Assembly (NCBI GenBank): GCA_009841265.1 | Contig: VXMB01000009.1 | Span: 851,911-915,910 of the forward strand | DNA length: 64,000 bases | Origin: Gemmatimonadota bacterium | GTDB lineage: Bacteria; JAAXHH01 | Direction: 5' to 3' | Part shown: piece by piece, positions 9,007-18,686 of the stretch | Layout: each line of letters begins with the position of its first letter | Position numbering within the stretch: position 1 is the first letter of the stretch | Notes under the pieces: generated by a model | The model's database searches: none | Told to the model about the DNA's origin: nothing | What the model saw: the letters and a program-made list of their open reading frames with translations, nothing else | Program-made: the position numbers and the translations under genes

Positions 9007-9834
9007 GTGCCAAATCGGCATTCCATTCTGCAGAAGCTGCGGCGCGCGACCAGTGCCCTGCTGACGGGCCTGAAAGGCGGTGCATCCGGTCACGCCGCGA
9101 ACCGAACGGCCCTTGAACGTGAAAACGTCCGCCAGGTCCAGAAATACATCGACTACCGCTTCAAGAACCCCGATTATCTGATCACGGCGCTCAAGCACCG
9201 ATCCTACGTGTATTCTCGGGAACAGTCGGGCGTCCACTCCAACGAACGTCTGGAGTTCCTGGGCGACGCGGTGCTGGATCTCGTGGTCGGCGAGTTCATA
9301 TACCACAAGTACCCCGGGCGCCGCGAGGGCCAGCTGACCCAGCTCCGGTCCACGCTGGTCAACCGGAAGGCGCTCGCCCGCCAGGCCCGGGCGATGAAGC
9401 TCGGACGCTATGTGCTGCTGAGTACCAGTGAAGCCCGATCCGGCGGCCGGTTTCGCCATTCGATCCTGTCCGATGCCTACGAATCCATCATCGGCGCCAT
9501 CTACCTGGACGGCGGGCTCCCGCCGGTCCGGCGTTTCCTGCACCGTACCTTGCTGCAGGAGCTGAGCGCGGAACGTCCTTCCGAAGTCGATCACTCGCGG
9601 AACTACAAGAGCGCGCTGCTGGAATACACGCAGGGCGAAGGTATCGGCCAGCCGGAATACCGCGTCGATTCCGCCGTGGGTCCCGACCACGAAAAGATCT
9701 TTACCATCGAAGTCTTCGTAGCGGGAAACCCCGTCAGCAAGGGCACGGGCACCAGCAAGAAGAACGCGGAACAGGATGCCGCGCGGCAGGCCGTGGAGCA
9801 ACTGCAGTCCGACCGCGACATCGATCGGTCATGA
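9007..9834 (+). CDS. rnc: Ribonuclease III
   Basis: The enzyme cuts double-stranded RNA in rRNA and mRNA processing. The 275 residues comprise a basic N-terminal extension of about 35 residues, the endonuclease domain with the signature NERLEFLGDAVLDLVVGEF (Glu80, Glu83, Asp87) and the second metal site DAYESIIGAIYLDGG (Asp156, Glu159), and a C-terminal dsRNA-binding domain near 195-270 (NYKSALLEYTQGEG to SKKNAEQDAARQAVEQL). It starts at GTG 9007. The gene follows fabF as in many bacteria and overlaps the next gene by four bases (ATGA). Confidence 0.96.
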   Translation: MPNRHSILQKLRRATSALLTGLKGGASGHAANRTALERENVRQVQKYIDYRFKNPDYLITALKHRSYVYSREQSGVHSNERLEFLGDAVLDLVVGEFIYHKYPGRREGQLTQLRSTLVNRKALARQARAMKLGRYVLLSTSEARSGGRFRHSILSDAYESIIGAIYLDGGLPPVRRFLHRTLLQELSAERPSEVDHSRNYKSALLEYTQGEGIGQPEYRVDSAVGPDHEKIFTIEVFVAGNPVSKGTGTSKKNAEQDAARQAVEQLQSDRDIDRS

Positions 9835-10673
9835 TCCGCGTACTCTCCACGCCCGGATGTTCCGCAGCGTACAACATGGCCGTGGACGAAGCGCTGCTGG
9901 ACACGTGCCGGCTGGACGCTGGCGGGACGGACTCGGAGACGATGGCGCTGCGCATCTACTCGTGGTGTCCGCCCGCTGTTTCCATCGGATACGGGCAGGA
10001 GGCGGAAAAAGAGATCGATCCCGGCCAATGCGAACGGTACGGCATCGACCTGGTCCGGCGGATCACCGGGGGGCGCGCGGTACTGCACGACCAGGAACTC
10101 ACCTACAGCCTGGTCGCGCCGGAATCCCATCCCGCGCTGGGAGGCCGGTCCGGCGTGATGCTTCGCGCGGTGAGCGAGGCGCTGGTCGAAACGCTGAAGC
10201 ACTTCGATATACCCGCCGAGCCGGCGATGGAGGGGCGTTGCGGTTCAGGAGGTAATAACGACGTATGCTTCACGGCCACAGGACGTTACGAGATCACGGT
10301 GGCCGGCAGGAAGCTGGCCGGAAGCGCCCAGCGCCGATCCCGCGGGGTCGTGCTGCAGCACGGATCCGTGCTCCTGGGTCCGGGGCACCGCAGGCTTCCC
10401 CTGCTGATGCTCGCCCACGAACCGGAACGCCGGGAGACCATCGCCCGGCTACTGAACCACCGGACCGTTTCCGTTGCAGAATTGATCCCCGATCTGCCCA
10501 CCTTCGAGGAATGGACCGACCGCCTGTCCCGTTCGATGCTCGACCGCCTGAACGTGGAAGGCAAAACGGACGTACTGGACGCGGAGGAGCGGCAAGCAGC
10601 CGAGTCGTTGGTCCGCACCCGGTACGGAAACGCCGACTGGACCTATCTCAGGACCGCGAGCCATGTCCGGTGA
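9831..10673 (+). CDS. Octanoyltransferase LipM-like / lipoate-protein ligase A family
   Basis: This 280-residue protein has the biotin/lipoate protein ligase fold that attaches octanoyl or lipoyl groups to carrier domains. Family motifs are YNMAVDEALL near residue 15, RIYSWCPPAVSIGYGQ near 42, RRITGGRAVLHDQELTYS near 80, and the lysine segment GRKLAGSAQRR near 157. Cys146 in NDVCFTATGRYEI sits where Bacillus LipM has its acyl-accepting cysteine, which favours an octanoyl-ACP transferase over an ATP-dependent ligase. Location beside acpP and fab genes fits use of octanoyl-ACP. It overlaps rnc by four bases and the PKS gene by eleven. Lipoate ligase activity remains the main alternative. Confidence 0.82.
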   Translation: MIRVLSTPGCSAAYNMAVDEALLDTCRLDAGGTDSETMALRIYSWCPPAVSIGYGQEAEKEIDPGQCERYGIDLVRRITGGRAVLHDQELTYSLVAPESHPALGGRSGVMLRAVSEALVETLKHFDIPAEPAMEGRCGSGGNNDVCFTATGRYEITVAGRKLAGSAQRRSRGVVLQHGSVLLGPGHRRLPLLMLAHEPERRETIARLLNHRTVSVAELIPDLPTFEEWTDRLSRSMLDRLNVEGKTDVLDAEERQAAESLVRTRYGNADWTYLRTASHVR

Positions 10674-13600
10674 TCCCATTGCCATAACCGGCATCTCCTG
10701 CCGGTTTCCCGGGGGGATATCGACGCCACAGTCCTTCTGGGAATTCGTCCTGAATGGCGAAGACGCCATTCGACCGGTGCCGGAAGAGCGGAAATCGCTG
10801 TGGAAACCGTGGCCGGACGACGGGGACTTTCCCGAATGGGGCGGTTTCGTCGACGAAATCGACCGGTTCGACGCGGCGTTCTTCAATATCTCTCCCCGGG
10901 AAGCCCGCCACATCGATCCCCAACAGCGCATCCTGCTCGAACTCGCGTGGGAAGCGCTGGAAGACGCGCGGATCCCCCCGGCCAGGCTGGAAGGCCGGCC
11001 CGCTGGAGTGTACATAGGGATCTTCCTGGACGAATACTGGGACCTCCAGCGGTATGCCGCACCTTCGCAAGTCGGCATGCACACCAACACAGGCGGGACG
11101 CTGAGCATCGCGGCGAACCGGATCTCCTACTTCCTGGACCTGAAGGGCCCGAGCATCGCCGTTGACACGGCCTGTTCTTCGTCACTGACCGCCGTACACC
11201 TGGCCTGCCGCGACATCCAGGACGGGACGTGCACAACCGCGCTCGCCGGTGGCGCCAATCTGCTGCTGACACCCCAGACGACACGCGGATTCGAGCAGGC
11301 GCAGATGCTGTCGCCGGACGGGCGCTGCAGGGCCTTCGGTCAGGGGGCGAACGGATACGGACGCAGCGACGGCGCGGGCATCGTCGTGCTGAAACGGCTG
11401 ACCGACGCTGTGGACGACGGCGATACGGTCTACGCGGTCATTCACGGATCCGCGATCAACCAGGACGGGCGCAGCCGCGGTCTTACTGTGCCCGGCCAAG
11501 ACGCCCAGCAAACCGTCATCGAGGCGGCCGCACGCGAAGGGGGCGTAGACGCCGCTCAGCTTGCCTTCGTGGAAGCCCATGGCACGGGAACGCCCACGGG
11601 CGACCCCATTGAAGCGACGGCCATCGGTCGCGCCACGGGAGACGCGGGCTGCCTGATCGGTTCGGTGAAGACCAATATCGGCCACACCGAGGCGGCGGCC
11701 GGCGTCGCCGGTCTCATCAAGGCGGCGCTGTCGCTCAAGCACGGCATCCTGCCGCCCTCCCTGCATTTCGAGAAGCCGAATCCCGACATACCCTTCGAAG
11801 AGCTCGGCCTGAAGGTGGCCACCGAGCCGGTCAGCATCCCCGGTCCCGCCTTCGCCGGTGTGAATTCCTTTGGATTCGGCGGCGCCAACGCCCACGTCGT
11901 GCTCGGATCTCCACCGGTCACGGAATCCCTAAGACATCCAGCCGATGCGCGAACCGGAAACGGAACGGCGACGGTCGAAAAGGGCGGATCACACGGCGAG
12001 GACAGTTCGCAGGGCGAGGCCGACCCGCACGATCCTCTGCTGCTTACCATGTCCGCCCACAGTGCCGGCGCATTGAAGCAGAAAGCGGTGGATACGGTTT
12101 CCTTGCTGCGAAGCCACCCCGATATACCGCCCGACGATTTCACAGCCACGCTCGCCCTGCACAGGTCCGATCTCGATCACCGCCTGGCGCTGGTGTTCGA
12201 GGATCTGGGAGACGCCGCTCGAAATCTTGAGGAGTTTTGCGCGGGCGGCATCCCCGATCGGCTCGAGATAGCACGGAAAGGCGCGAAACCGGCGCCCGTT
12301 GTTTTCGTCTTTACCGGCATGGGGCCGCAATGGTTCGGCATGGGGAAAGCACTTTATCGCACGGACCCTGTCTTTCGCGATGCGATGGACGCGTTCGACC
12401 TTCTGTACGAGGCAAGAGCGGGGAGATCGATCAAGGACGCAATGTGGAGTGGCCCAGACGGAGAACGAATCATCGACGTCGAAATCGCCCAACCCGCCAA
12501 CATGGCCCTGCAGTGGGCGCTGACCGCTCTGTGGAAGTCCCTGGGCATCGAGCCGCAGATCGTCGTCGGCCACAGCGTCGGGGAGATCGCCGGAGCCTGT
12601 GTCGTGGGCGCACTGTCCCTGGAGGAAGGCGTTCGCATCATCTATCAGCGCAGCAGGCTACAGAAGGAGATGCAGGGAAGGGGTGAGATGCTGGCCGTGG
12701 GGGTGTCGTCGATCGAGGCCGAAGAGCTCATAGAATCCTACGGCGACGGCCTTTCCATCGCCGCGGTCAACAGCCCGATGTCCGCGACGATTTCGGGGGA
12801 GTCAGAGGATATCGACCGGTTGCAGGCCACGCTCGAAGATCGACGGCTTTTCTGCCAGAAGCTGCACACGGGGATCGCCTATCACAGTGGCCAAATGGAC
12901 GGGATCCGCGATGATTTCCTGGCGTCCCTGAACGGATTGTCCCCATCGAAAACCCGCGTACCCCTGTTGTCGACAGTCACGGGCGCGCAGGCAGACGGAA
13001 CGGAATTCGACGCAGACCACTGGTGGCGAAACATCCGCAGTCCCGTCCTTTTCGACCGGATTTTCGAGCAGATCCAAGGTGACGGGGAGGCGCTTTACAT
13101 CCAGATCGGTCCCCATCCGGTGCTTTCCTCGGCAATTTACGAGAACCTGGCTCACCACCACCGGACGGGCGACGCCCTCGCCACGCTTCGGCGCGATCGC
13201 GGAGCGTGGGACGTCCTGCTCGAATCCGTGGCCAAGTGCTACGTCCATGGACATGACATCAACTGGGAGCGGTTGGTAGACCCGCCTCGTACGTCCGTGC
13301 AGCTACCGCCATACCCCTGGCAGAAGGAACGATACTGGCTGGATGGCATGACAACGCATCCGAGTGGCCTTGACAGCCAGGAAGGCTCGGTCGGCCGGTA
13401 CCCGCTGATCGGTCGGGCCATCGAATCGTCCGTCGACCCCGACTCCCGGGTATGGGAACGGGCGATCAGCCTGGCATCCCACCCGATCCTGGCGGACCAC
13501 ACGGTTTTGGACCGATCCATCATGCCGCTTGCCGGGCAGATCGAAATGCTATTCGAGACGCTTGACGAGGCGGAGATACCCGTCGCCTTTACCGACCTCA

Positions 13601-16600
13601 AACTCCCGCATCCGCTGATCCTGCCCGAAACCGGTGCCCAACTTGTCCAGATCGTGCGCGGGCAGGACCGGTATACCCTGTCCTCCAAACCTGAATCTCA
13701 GGAATCGGCTTCGAGTTGGCTGGCAAACATGCGAACCGAAAGAACCCAGGGGACCGGGGCGACTGGGGTAGCCTGGATGACCGAAAACATTGATCTGGAA
13801 GCCATCAGATCCCGATGCGACCGGCGGATCACGCGCCGCCGATTCTACGAACGCGCCGCCGAATTGGGGTTTCAATACGGCCCCAGCTTCCGCCAGGTCG
13901 ATGATGTCGTGTACGCCGACCGGGATGCCCTGGTCTCTCTAATATCTCGGGATGACGGCCACGAGACCTTCCGCCTGCACCCCGGTGTCCTGGATGCCGG
14001 TCTACAGGCCCTGCTGTTGCTCGTGCCGGATGACGGTCCACATTTGCCAATCGGCGTGAAAACCGTTGTGCTGCAGAGACTTCCAGACAAGAACGAAATC
14101 CTGTTCGCCTACGCGAGACTGCAAGAAACCTCGGATGACAGCGTCCTGCTGGCCGACGTATATCTCGTAGACGAAAAGGGCCTTCCCGCAGTGGCCCTGG
14201 AAGGCGTGGCCCTGTCCCGGGCGAGCGGCGGGGCAAGCCGTCGTAACGTCAATAATAACCCCCACGGGTTCTATCGCGAGGAGTGGGTGGTCGACAACCG
14301 CTGGACAGAGCACCAACAACCCGGTCCGGCGTCCCACTGGTTCGTGCTTTCGGACGACCGTCGACTCGGGCGCAATCTGTCCGACGCCCTGTCGCGCCCT
14401 GGTGTGGAGAGTGAATTCATAGACATATCCGGTAGTGGATTGGCAAAAAACCTCGGCGTACTGGCCGATAAATTGGGATCCGTGGAATGCGACAGCGGAA
14501 GCTACATTGGATTGGCACGAATCTGGACGGGAGGCGGCAACCGGCAGTCCGGCGAGCAGTCCTACCAACACACCGGTCCCGCGCTGGATTCCTTCGAACT
14601 GGTCCGTGCAGTGCTGGACAACCCGGATCTTCTGTGCCGCCTGCGGCTGATTACGGCGAGCGCGCAGTCCGTGAAGGCAGACGACCTTGTATCGCCGGCA
14701 TATGCGTCGATCTGGGGCTGCGGAAGGGTCGCCATGCGAGAACATCCCGAGTTGGACTGTACGCTGATCGACCTTCCGGCCGGGACCGGCGGGATCGATG
14801 TGGAGCGCCTCGCGGAGATCGTAGGTATGGACACATCACCTGGTGAAATCGCACTTAGGGGGTCTGATGTACTCACCCGGCGTCTTGTTCCCTTCGATCC
14901 GGAGCGGCACGATGCGAAAACCGTGCCTGTAACCGCTTGGTCAAAAACAAGTTACGTACTATCACAGACTACACCAGGATCCATCGACGACCTCCATTTC
15001 GAAACGAAACCGGAATCCTGCCCCGAACCGGACGAGGTGGTCATTCGCGTGCGGGCCGCCGCAGTGAATTTCCGGGACGTGCTGACGGCCCTCGGCACGC
15101 TGAAGAAACCATCGCGGCAAACATCGTCCTTCGGATGGGAATGCGTCGGAGAGGTAGTCGCGCACGGCGACCGGGTGGAATCCGTGGAAATCGGCGACGT
15201 GGTCATGGGGATGATGCCTGGTGCCATGGCCGGACACGTAACCGCGAAGGCCGGCCTGGTCGTCAGAAAGCCCGATCACCTGGGTACTGAGGAGGCCGCC
15301 ACGCTGCCCGTGGCCTTTCTGACGGCGTACCTAGGGCTCGTGGTACGCGGCGGGATGTCCGCCGGTGACCGCGTTCTTATACACAACGCGACCGGCGGGG
15401 TGGGACTGGCCGCTCTTCAGTTCGCACAGCAGACGGAAGCCGAGGTTTTCGCCACGGCCGGATCTGAAGAAAAACGCGCCTTATTGAAGGAGATGGGAAT
15501 TTCCTATGTAATGGACTCCCGATCGCTGGATTTCGCCGAAGAGATCATGGAGAAGACGGACGGGAAGGGCATGGATATCGTGCTCAATACCCTTTCCGGT
15601 ACCGCCATGCGGGCTTCGATGTCCGTGTTGGCTCCCCACGGACGTTTCATCGAGATCGGCAAAACCGATATGCTAAATCACGGAACCATCGACCTCAACC
15701 TGTTCGACCACAACCGGTCCTACCATCCCATCGATCTCGCGCAGTTCATCGAGGAACGGCCGGATCGGGCAGGCGACTTGCTGCAAAAGATCGTCGCCAT
15801 GGCCGGGGATGGCGCGATACGTCCCCTGCCCTATCAGACCTTCCCGATGGAAAGGGCGCGGCAGGCCTTCCGATTCATGTCGCAGGCCCGGCATACGGGC
15901 AAACTGGTGCTCGTGGATGACGACGCGCCGATTCCTGTGAAATTGGGCGATGAAGACCCGGTCATACGTCCGGGCGGGACCTACCTCATCACGGGCGGCG
16001 CGGGCGGGATCGGCCGTTTCCTGACGGGCTGGCTGCTCGACCGGGGAGCTGGACGGGTGGTCGTGACGGGTCGAAGGGGAATCGAGGAAGTGGCGTTGCA
16101 ATCCGATCCCGCCGGAACTGTCAGATATGTGCAGGCCGATGTGAGCGACCGGGAGGCGATGGGACAACTCATAGCGGACCTGCGAGCGGAGCATGGGCCG
16201 GTCAGGGGCGTATTCTACGCGGCCGGCGTGCTGGACGACGGCATTCTGCTCACCCAGACCGTGGAACGGTTTCGCAAGGTCCTCGGACCCAAGACAACCG
16301 GTGCCTGGTTATTGCACGAGTTGACAAGGGACCTCGAACTGGACCTTTTCGTCCTGTTTTCCTCGGCGGCTTCCCTTGTCGGCACCGCGGGCCAGGCGTC
16401 CTATGCCGCTGCGAATGCCTATCTGGACGGTCTGGCGGACCTCCGACGCCAGGAGGGTCTGCCGGTGACGTCGATCAACTGGGGTCCCTGGGAAGGTACG
16501 GGCATGGCGGCAGACGAACACGCCGTCGATCGTCTCAGACGGCAGGGACTGCGACCGATCCCGCCCGATGAGGCCGGTGCGCTGCTCGACCGGTTGTTGC

Positions 16601-17010
16601 GCCGGGACGTCCATCGCGTCGGCGTGATTCCTACGACGGAACCTGCAGCAGAATCTATGCTTGCACGATTCCTGTCTCCGGTCGATCGTCCGGAACGCGC
16701 ACCACAGTCGATCACACCGCTATCGAGGGCGGATTTGAACGCACTGACCGCGGACAGACTCCGCATCTACGTCGAGACATTCGTGAACGATGCGATCGGC
16801 CGGATCGTGGAAGTGGACCCGGATAACGTCGATCAAGGGCAGACCTGGCGCAGCCTGGGGGTGGATTCCCTCATGGCTGTGGAATTAAGAAACCGTTTCG
16901 AGGCGGGATTATACGTGTCGGTTCCGGTGGAGACCTTGCAGTCGGAAACCGCTATCAGCCTGACGATCGACACGTTGCTGGAGGGGAAAAAAGCCACGAG
17001 TCGGACTTGA
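10663..17010 (+). CDS. Type I polyketide synthase, KS-AT-DH-ER-KR-ACP
   Basis: A single 2115-residue fully reducing module. The KS (about 1-425) has Cys171 in DTACSSSLTAVH, His306 in EAHGTGTPTGDP and His341 in NIGHTEAAAG. The AT (about 544-845) has Ser638 in GHSVGEIAGA. The DH (about 905-1190) has His946 and Asp1111 (HPGVLDAGLQAL), with Asp replacing the usual Gly in HxxxGxxxxP. A non-catalytic stretch follows to about 1430. The ER (about 1435-1745) has the NADPH loop ATGGVGLAAL, the KR (about 1770-1965) has TGGAGGIG and Tyr1914, and the ACP has Ser2069 in LGVDSLMAVEL. No thioesterase or methyltransferase is present. Architecture and length match mycocerosic acid synthase-like iterative enzymes that build long saturated or branched acyl chains. 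The gene overlaps the LipM-like gene by 11 bases. The product and any releasing enzyme are unknown. Confidence 0.95.
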   Translation: MSGDPIAITGISCRFPGGISTPQSFWEFVLNGEDAIRPVPEERKSLWKPWPDDGDFPEWGGFVDEIDRFDAAFFNISPREARHIDPQQRILLELAWEALEDARIPPARLEGRPAGVYIGIFLDEYWDLQRYAAPSQVGMHTNTGGTLSIAANRISYFLDLKGPSIAVDTACSSSLTAVHLACRDIQDGTCTTALAGGANLLLTPQTTRGFEQAQMLSPDGRCRAFGQGANGYGRSDGAGIVVLKRLTDAVDDGDTVYAVIHGSAINQDGRSRGLTVPGQDAQQTVIEAAAREGGVDAAQLAFVEAHGTGTPTGDPIEATAIGRATGDAGCLIGSVKTNIGHTEAAAGVAGLIKAALSLKHGILPPSLHFEKPNPDIPFEELGLKVATEPVSIPGPAFAGVNSFGFGGANAHVVLGSPPVTESLRHPADARTGNGTATVEKGGSHGEDSSQGEADPHDPLLLTMSAHSAGALKQKAVDTVSLLRSHPDIPPDDFTATLALHRSDLDHRLALVFEDLGDAARNLEEFCAGGIPDRLEIARKGAKPAPVVFVFTGMGPQWFGMGKALYRTDPVFRDAMDAFDLLYEARAGRSIKDAMWSGPDGERIIDVEIAQPANMALQWALTALWKSLGIEPQIVVGHSVGEIAGACVVGALSLEEGVRIIYQRSRLQKEMQGRGEMLAVGVSSIEAEELIESYGDGLSIAAVNSPMSATISGESEDIDRLQATLEDRRLFCQKLHTGIAYHSGQMDGIRDDFLASLNGLSPSKTRVPLLSTVTGAQADGTEFDADHWWRNIRSPVLFDRIFEQIQGDGEALYIQIGPHPVLSSAIYENLAHHHRTGDALATLRRDRGAWDVLLESVAKCYVHGHDINWERLVDPPRTSVQLPPYPWQKERYWLDGMTTHPSGLDSQEGSVGRYPLIGRAIESSVDPDSRVWERAISLASHPILADHTVLDRSIMPLAGQIEMLFETLDEAEIPVAFTDLKLPHPLILPETGAQLVQIVRGQDRYTLSSKPESQESASSWLANMRTERTQGTGATGVAWMTENIDLEAIRSRCDRRITRRRFYERAAELGFQYGPSFRQVDDVVYADRDALVSLISRDDGHETFRLHPGVLDAGLQALLLLVPDDGPHLPIGVKTVVLQRLPDKNEILFAYARLQETSDDSVLLADVYLVDEKGLPAVALEGVALSRASGGASRRNVNNNPHGFYREEWVVDNRWTEHQQPGPASHWFVLSDDRRLGRNLSDALSRPGVESEFIDISGSGLAKNLGVLADKLGSVECDSGSYIGLARIWTGGGNRQSGEQSYQHTGPALDSFELVRAVLDNPDLLCRLRLITASAQSVKADDLVSPAYASIWGCGRVAMREHPELDCTLIDLPAGTGGIDVERLAEIVGMDTSPGEIALRGSDVLTRRLVPFDPERHDAKTVPVTAWSKTSYVLSQTTPGSIDDLHFETKPESCPEPDEVVIRVRAAAVNFRDVLTALGTLKKPSRQTSSFGWECVGEVVAHGDRVESVEIGDVVMGMMPGAMAGHVTAKAGLVVRKPDHLGTEEAATLPVAFLTAYLGLVVRGGMSAGDRVLIHNATGGVGLAALQFAQQTEAEVFATAGSEEKRALLKEMGISYVMDSRSLDFAEEIMEKTDGKGMDIVLNTLSGTAMRASMSVLAPHGRFIEIGKTDMLNHGTIDLNLFDHNRSYHPIDLAQFIEERPDRAGDLLQKIVAMAGDGAIRPLPYQTFPMERARQAFRFMSQARHTGKLVLVDDDAPIPVKLGDEDPVIRPGGTYLITGGAGGIGRFLTGWLLDRGAGRVVVTGRRGIEEVALQSDPAGTVRYVQADVSDREAMGQLIADLRAEHGPVRGVFYAAGVLDDGILLTQTVERFRKVLGPKTTGAWLLHELTRDLELDLFVLFSSAASLVGTAGQASYAAANAYLDGLADLRRQEGLPVTSINWGPWEGTGMAADEHAVDRLRRQGLRPIPPDEAGALLDRLLRRDVHRVGVIPTTEPAAESMLARFLSPVDRPERAPQSITPLSRADLNALTADRLRIYVETFVNDAIGRIVEVDPDNVDQGQTWRSLGVDSLMAVELRNRFEAGLYVSVPVETLQSETAISLTIDTLLEGKKATSRT

Positions 17011-17064
17011 ACCGACGACCTATTCATTACGAGTGAATTGCTCTACCAACTGAGCTATCGTGGC
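16992..17064 (-). tRNA. tRNA-Thr (anticodon CGT)
   Basis: The reverse strand folds into a full cloverleaf: acceptor GCCACGA/TCGTGGC, D arm GCTCAGTTGGTAGAGC, anticodon stem ATTCA/TGAAT around loop CTCGTAA (anticodon CGT, codon ACG), and T arm with TTCAAGT. The CCA is not encoded. The 3' half-acceptor and T-stem overlap, antisense, the last six codons of the polyketide synthase. Confidence 0.95.
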
Positions 17065-17082
17065 CTGGTAAAACCGCGCTAA

Positions 17083-17110
17083 ATATAAGGCACGACCCGC
17101 CCGATCGCAA
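17083..17110 (-). promoter_or_regulatory. Candidate promoter of tRNA-Thr
   Basis: On the minus strand, TTGCGA (17105-17110) and TTATAT (17083-17088) are 16 bases apart, and transcription would begin about 12 bases before the tRNA. It lies in the short spacer after the amidohydrolase stop, so the tRNA need not depend on readthrough. Confidence 0.5.
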
Positions 17111-17117
17111 CCCGTTT

Positions 17118-18419
17118 TTAGGCCTCGACGGATTCCATGGACCGCGAGATATGCCCCCGCGTTCCCGCGATATCGAAACACTCCCGCTGGTTGGTCTGCA
17201 TGAGCCGAAGCGCCACGTCCATCGCCTGTTTTTCGGTGAGGAGGCCGTCGTTCACTTCGCCTTCCAGGGCGCGGCCGAGCCACCTCCGCGCCTGCACCGC
17301 GTAGGCATAGGCGCTGGTGGGCCAGCCGGTGTCCCCGCCGAAGGCGAAGAGCTTATTGATCGGCACGGCGTGGATGAAGCGACGAACGAAATCGCAGGAA
17401 CTGAAAGGGTCGATGGACCAGGCCCAGCAGAGGTCCACCCAGACGTTTGGATAGTGCTTGGCGAGAGCAATCAGCTCGTGGCTGTAGGGGTAGGCGATGT
17501 GCATCAGCACGAACCGGGCATCGAGGTAACGAGCCAGCAGTCCGCACAGGTTCCCGCTCTTGATCCGGTCCACCGGCATCCGGCTGTGGCCCGCGTAGTA
17601 ACCGGTGTGGATCTTGAACGGCAGGTTGTGTTCGATGGATAGTTCCACGCCCCGCGCCCAGCCCCAGTCACCCAGGCACAGCGACGCTTCCTCCGGCGCG
17701 CCATCGGGGTTACTCAGGACGATATCCAGGGCCCTTGCCGCTTCTTCGTCGCTGCGTTCCTCCCACCGGAGCGTCCTGGAGTAGGCGTGCTGCGCCTTGA
17801 CCGCGATGGCGTGGGGACCGTATTTCGCGAAGATGGCGGCCATGGCATCACGCAGGCTGCCGAGGCTGTTTACGGTAATCCCCGTCTCCTCCGCGATGTT
17901 CTCCACCGGCACCTCGCCGTTGCAGAATCCCACCCAGGAAATATCGTAGAGAAAGAACCCCGGACCCGAGGCATCCGGTTCGCAAGCCCAGACGAAGTTG
18001 TCGATCTGCACGTGATCCAGACCCGCGCGGTCCCGCAACAGCGCCAGTCGCTGGCCGGGACCCCGCAGTCTGTCGTTCTCTGCCTGCGCCGCCGTCAGGC
18101 CGTCGGCGGTAATCTCGGCCATGCCATACACGTCTTCCGCCAGAATGCGCACTGCTTCACCGTATCCCGTATGCTTCACGGCCTCCCACGCCGGGCGGAC
18201 CGGCTCGAAGCGCGCCGCCACGTCGCCCTTTGCGGGATCCAGCAAGGCGTTGACATCCTCCTGCGAAGCGCCGGCGACTACGAGGTCCGCCGGTACGTAG
18301 TTCTCGAAGAGGTCCTGCAGCACGTCCGGCCCGTTGGCTACCCAGTCTTCTTCGAACCTGAGATGCTCATGGGTGTCGATAAGCGGCGTTTCCTGGATGT
18401 ACCGGGACAGATCGGACAT
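17118..18419 (-). CDS. Amidohydrolase family protein (metal-dependent hydrolase)
   Basis: The 433-residue protein is a TIM-barrel amidohydrolase of the amidohydrolase-2 / uronate isomerase-like group. The HxH metal motif appears in LIDTHEHLRF near residue 13, further ligand candidates in PFKIHTGYYAGHSR and VLMHIAYPYSHE, and the distal acidic ligand in FAFGGDTGWP. The ATG at 18419 is chosen because AGGAGG lies 6-7 bases upstream and the HxH strand then starts where expected; the frame is open 14 codons further. It lies between tRNA-Arg and tRNA-Thr on the same strand. The substrate cannot be read from sequence; decarboxylase, lactonase and uronate isomerase-like activities exist in this group. 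Confidence 0.85.
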   Translation of the reverse strand: MSDLSRYIQETPLIDTHEHLRFEEDWVANGPDVLQDLFENYVPADLVVAGASQEDVNALLDPAKGDVAARFEPVRPAWEAVKHTGYGEAVRILAEDVYGMAEITADGLTAAQAENDRLRGPGQRLALLRDRAGLDHVQIDNFVWACEPDASGPGFFLYDISWVGFCNGEVPVENIAEETGITVNSLGSLRDAMAAIFAKYGPHAIAVKAQHAYSRTLRWEERSDEEAARALDIVLSNPDGAPEEASLCLGDWGWARGVELSIEHNLPFKIHTGYYAGHSRMPVDRIKSGNLCGLLARYLDARFVLMHIAYPYSHELIALAKHYPNVWVDLCWAWSIDPFSSCDFVRRFIHAVPINKLFAFGGDTGWPTSAYAYAVQARRWLGRALEGEVNDGLLTEKQAMDVALRLMQTNQRECFDIAGTRGHISRSMESVEA

Positions 18420-18485
18420 GAAGACCCTCCTGCGGATGTGCGCGGGGAAGCGGGGAAACATGAGAGACGGACTATAGACCGGGAA

Positions 18486-18558
18486 TACCCCCGGGGTGAG
18501 TCGAACACCCGACCAACGGTTTAGGAAACCGTTGCTCTATCCACTGAGCTACGGGGGC
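18486..18558 (-). tRNA. tRNA-Arg (anticodon CCT)
   Basis: The reverse strand gives acceptor GCCCCCG/CGGGGGT, D arm GCTCAGTGGATAGAGC, anticodon stem ACGGT/ACCGT around loop TTCCTAA (anticodon CCT, codon AGG), and T arm GGGTG/CACCC with TTCGACT. The CCA is not encoded. It stands 66 bases upstream of the amidohydrolase on the same strand. Confidence 0.95.
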
Positions 18559-18593
18559 AGAAGTGAAGTTCCGGTCCGGCTTGGTCCGTGCTC

Positions 18594-18623
18594 AACATAT
18601 GTACCTGCCTGCCGGATTGTCAA
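18594..18623 (-). promoter_or_regulatory. Promoter of tRNA-Arg
   Basis: The minus strand carries a perfect TTGACA (18618-18623) and TATGTT (18594-18599) with 18 bases between. The start would lie about 29 bases before the tRNA. It is back to back with the plus-strand promoter at 18658. Confidence 0.7.
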
Positions 18624-18657
18624 CGCCTTAATGCGGACATCCGGGCAGTGAATGATC

Positions 18658-18686
18658 TTGTCATCTCCTGTACACCGGCATATATT
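18658..18686 (+). promoter_or_regulatory. Promoter of the zinc dehydrogenase / SDR pair
   Basis: TTGTCA (18658-18663) and TATATT (18681-18686) are 17 bases apart, which predicts a start near 18693 and a leader of about 60 bases before the ATG at 18753. It is divergent from the tRNA-Arg promoter 35 bases away. Confidence 0.7.

Noticed and set aside
9831..10673. Biotin-protein ligase
   Set aside because: The motifs and the conserved cysteine near residue 146 match the LipM/LplA branch, and no biotin repressor domain is present.
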